Shown: positions 61,663 to 64,000 of the stretch, piece after piece
Numbering within the stretch: the stretch's first letter is position 1
Layout: the number at the start of each line of letters is the position of its first letter
Notes under the pieces: generated by a model
Database searches by the model: none
What the model saw: the letters and a program-made list of their open reading frames with translations, nothing else
What the model was told of the DNA's origin: nothing
Source: Owenia fusiformis
Taxonomy: Eukaryota; Annelida; Polychaeta; Sabellida; Oweniidae
Assembly (NCBI GenBank): GCA_903813345.2
Contig: CAIIXF020000009.1
Coordinates: 20,175,759 to 20,239,758, forward strand
Reading direction: 5' to 3'
Length of the DNA: 64,000 bases
Position numbers and translations under genes: made by a program

Positions 61663-61897
61663 TTTCAAAGGGATCGATCTAAATGTAAACTGGAATATCA
61701 AAATCGAAATAAATATGAATTATAAAATGTTTACGTTTTGTATCTCCCTTACTACATAACATACTATAATATTTCAACATTCTTTTTAATTTTCATTATA
61801 CAAAATCATTAATCATAATCAATTAGATCCACATGACAGCGACTTCCCGGAGCTGACAAATTTGATTGTCTAAGGGGTCTGCAAACTTTTCTGAAAA
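61663..61897. promoter_or_regulatory. Shared divergent promoter of SMDT1 and BLOC1S2
   Basis: 235 bp separate the two start codons on opposite strands, so both promoters must lie in or around this interval. It is AT-rich with a short GC-containing stretch (CTTCCCGGAGCTGAC, about 61843-61857) that includes an ETS-like CCGGAG. No clear TATA box at the expected distance from either gene. Confidence 0.5.
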
Positions 61898-63339
61898 ATG
61901 GAAAATAATGAAAATAACGATGGTATGAACTATAAAAGTGTTTTGCACTTACAGGCTGTCGTGGGAATAGTACTCACATACATATGTGTTGATAAGTAAA
62001 TTTATATTTCATTGAAAGCCAGTAATTTGGCTAGTTTTTGCAAATATAACATAATATCGCCCACTTTCTATTTTTACTTATTATTTATTTTTAGATATTT
62101 CTTGTTCATCCATTCACGTTCATATTCTATGTATATTCATATACGCAAATCTTAATAACTGTTTTTTTTACTTCAAAGTACCCACAAAACCTTCACTTGA
62201 CAGAGTTGAGTCTGCAGTTGAAGTGACCGAGCCTGTTCCTCCATCTGTAACTGAGCAATGCCGTGATATGTTTCATAAAACATCTGAATACCTTAGGGGA
62301 GAATTATCCGGTGTGTATATTTATTATAATGTACTGGAATGCATTGCAGAGTAACAAAAACCATTATGGTACGAGATCATCCTCTGGTTTACATATACAT
62401 ACACTCGGTTTCATGGTAAAAAAAGCAAGACCTTAACTTAGACATATAAGTGTTACCTGATGAATGGGGCCCTCACGTGCCTTCCAAATGGTAGTAGTGC
62501 AACTACATCAGCTCATCTTTCCGTCCGATCAACAATAAGTACAGTTATTCAAGAAATGTAAACGAACTGAAAATATTCCCAAAAATTTTCCTAAAGGCAT
62601 GTCATTTCCGGAAGTTATGATACGTTAAATTACCGAACATGTGTGAAAATGTCATTCATGTTTATTGTTGTGTTATCACTGTAAATCAAACAATATTTTT
62701 ACATTTTTGTATTGAATACTGTTAACACATATAAATTCATTTGTTTAACATTTTATATGTGATTTTGCAAAATGTTTATTCAGGATGATTATCATGTCAT
62801 GATATGTTTCAGCCACTTCAGAGGATTATAAACTCCTGGAACAAATGAACAGAGCAACATTGATGAAATATGCCGAGTCAAAGCAAATAGCAGCAAATGT
62901 TGCAACAGCCATGAACGATTTAAATGAAAAATGTAAGTTTGTATTGGTAGATTAACAATAATTGCTTAATTTAGGCTGGGCCTAGATATTTATTTAACTG
63001 AGAGTCCAATTTAGACATAAATGCTATAATTTACATTCAGTAACATTGAGGAATCTGATATCAATATGTTATTTCTGGAAAAGTTTGGATGAGAGAATCA
63101 TGTATGTGTAAGTTAATGAGTTTTTCTATTTTAAATATTATAAGGTGCATATGTCTGCATGCACATGTACAATGAATATAATTCCACTTTACTAGACTTC
63201 TTTACTCTTTGACATTTGATACTTAATATTGCAGATAAAGGTCTTCAGCCCTACCTTGAACAGATCGACCAGATAGAAGACAATGTGGCCAATCTAGAAC
63301 AGGCAGCTTACAGACTGGATGCATACTCAAAACGCTTAG
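61898..63339 (+). CDS. BLOC1S2: BLOC1S2: biogenesis of lysosome-related organelles complex 1 subunit 2 (last exon not seen)
   Basis: Exons 61898-61922, 62179-62310, 62813-62932 and 63235-63339 join in frame to about 127 residues. After a short acidic/Asn-rich start (MENNENND) come [33 protein letters not shown], and the diagnostic [30 protein letters not shown], which aligns closely with human BLOC1S2 (BLOS2). The protein is mostly coiled coil and is a subunit of BLOC-1 and BORC, which control lysosome-related organelle formation and lysosome positioning. The human protein has about ten more residues after this point, so a small final exon is missing, either beyond 64000 or not recognised. 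The last donor GTATAC at 63340 is in frame for such an exon. Confidence 0.93.
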
Positions 63340-64000
63340 GTATACTGTACTTTCATTTTTATATTGTATGTATAGCCTACCGTATGTGTGTTATAAGCCC
63401 TCTCTTACTGATAATAAGTGCCTTGTTTTTTTTTGGTAAAGAGTCATAAGTGACATTGGCTTTGTACAACAAGTAGCCTAAATTAAATTGAGGTAATAAT
63501 CATTCCGTGACAATTTGCACAAGTCTCTTTTGTCCAGTCAGTGAAAATGAAATTCAGTATCTTTAAAGTCCCTTGAGCAATCCAGTTTTCCTTTGAGAAA
63601 ATAATAGTTATCTCAAAGCACATTCTACATGTAATTGTGCATTAAACATTATAATAAGAGGTTGCATTTTCAGTGAAAATCTCAGATCTCTTAGTCCGAT
63701 CAACTTAATTATCATTGTTTATACTTTTCTTGGAAATAATGAATGGATCTAAAAGATACACCTGTCTTGATCAGAAAATATTCATAAGTGGAATTGTTTC
63801 GTCCATCAGATATCAAGTTAAATTGTCCTACGACACGTATGCCCTATGGTGTCTGTCTCTATGATAAAATTGTAACTCAAATGAAATGAAATATTCAAAA
63901 CATAATCGTCTGAAAGTGTTTGCGATAACCTATGTGACTCTTTAGATTCAGTAAGGGTTACTGTACTCACTTACAGATCTATTTTTCACTTGCAAAACTT
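63340..64000. other. BLOC1S2 last intron (partial)
   Basis: AT-rich intron to the window edge. A possible acceptor TTTTCAG at 63667-63673 leads into a 12-codon frame that does not resemble the family C-terminus, so I do not call it. Confidence 0.5.

Noticed and set aside
63674-63709. Candidate last exon of BLOC1S2 after TTTTCAG
   Set aside because: In frame, but gives VKISDLLVRST, unlike the Lys/Glu-rich family C-terminus.

Overview
The window is eukaryotic nuclear DNA from an invertebrate animal. It is AT-rich, with spliced genes (GT-AG introns), short exons, long introns and dense small mobile elements. The ortholog set (ZFAND4, PAQR3, FLII, SMDT1, BLOC1S2) is generally metazoan. The repeat landscape suggests a marine lophotrochozoan, probably a bivalve mollusc: a GTCC-rich element bounded by TCCCATCGAAC, a pearl-like element with a central tandem array, tRNA-SINE and pogo/hAT/mariner-type MITEs. 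The organism call is inference; the gene calls rest on exon-by-exon translation.

Layout. 1-6.7 kb: the last five exons of ZFAND4 (+), entering from the left edge. 6.7-12.7 kb: no gene seen, several MITEs. 12.8-15.9 kb: a C2H2 zinc-finger gene (+) whose first recognised exon is a 21-bp coding minisatellite giving acidic heptads. 16-20.9 kb: non-coding with MITEs. 20.9-23.6 kb: PAQR3 (-), six exons, complete. 23.6-26.4 kb: repeats, then the FLII promoter. 26.4-58.3 kb: complete flightless-1 (FLII, +), 32 exons in one continuous frame, about 1238 residues. 61.4-61.7 kb: SMDT1/EMRE (-), head to head with BLOC1S2 (+), which runs off or nearly off the right edge.

Two genes lie inside FLII introns on the opposite strand. 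Intron 9 holds a complete, intronless iduronate-2-sulfatase-like gene (513 aa), which looks like an old retrocopy. Intron 6 holds what I think is the most novel item: a three-exon gene for a secreted peptide of about 128 aa with a signal peptide, one EGF-like domain, a TATA box and an upstream triple GAAANN element of the kind bound by interferon regulatory factors. I do not recognise a named family for it.

Other structure that stands out: a 576-bp hAT-type insertion with a perfect 8-bp target duplication inside a 91-bp satellite; a tandem array at 46.6-48.3 kb in which most units carry TCAAGGTCA nuclear-receptor-type sites; a 39-bp copy of PAQR3 exon 1 at the junction of two mariner-like elements in FLII intron 1; and a CpG-rich promoter-like insertion at 35.3-35.6 kb. 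There is no obvious shared pathway among the main genes; they look like an ordinary metazoan neighbourhood with inserted accessory genes.
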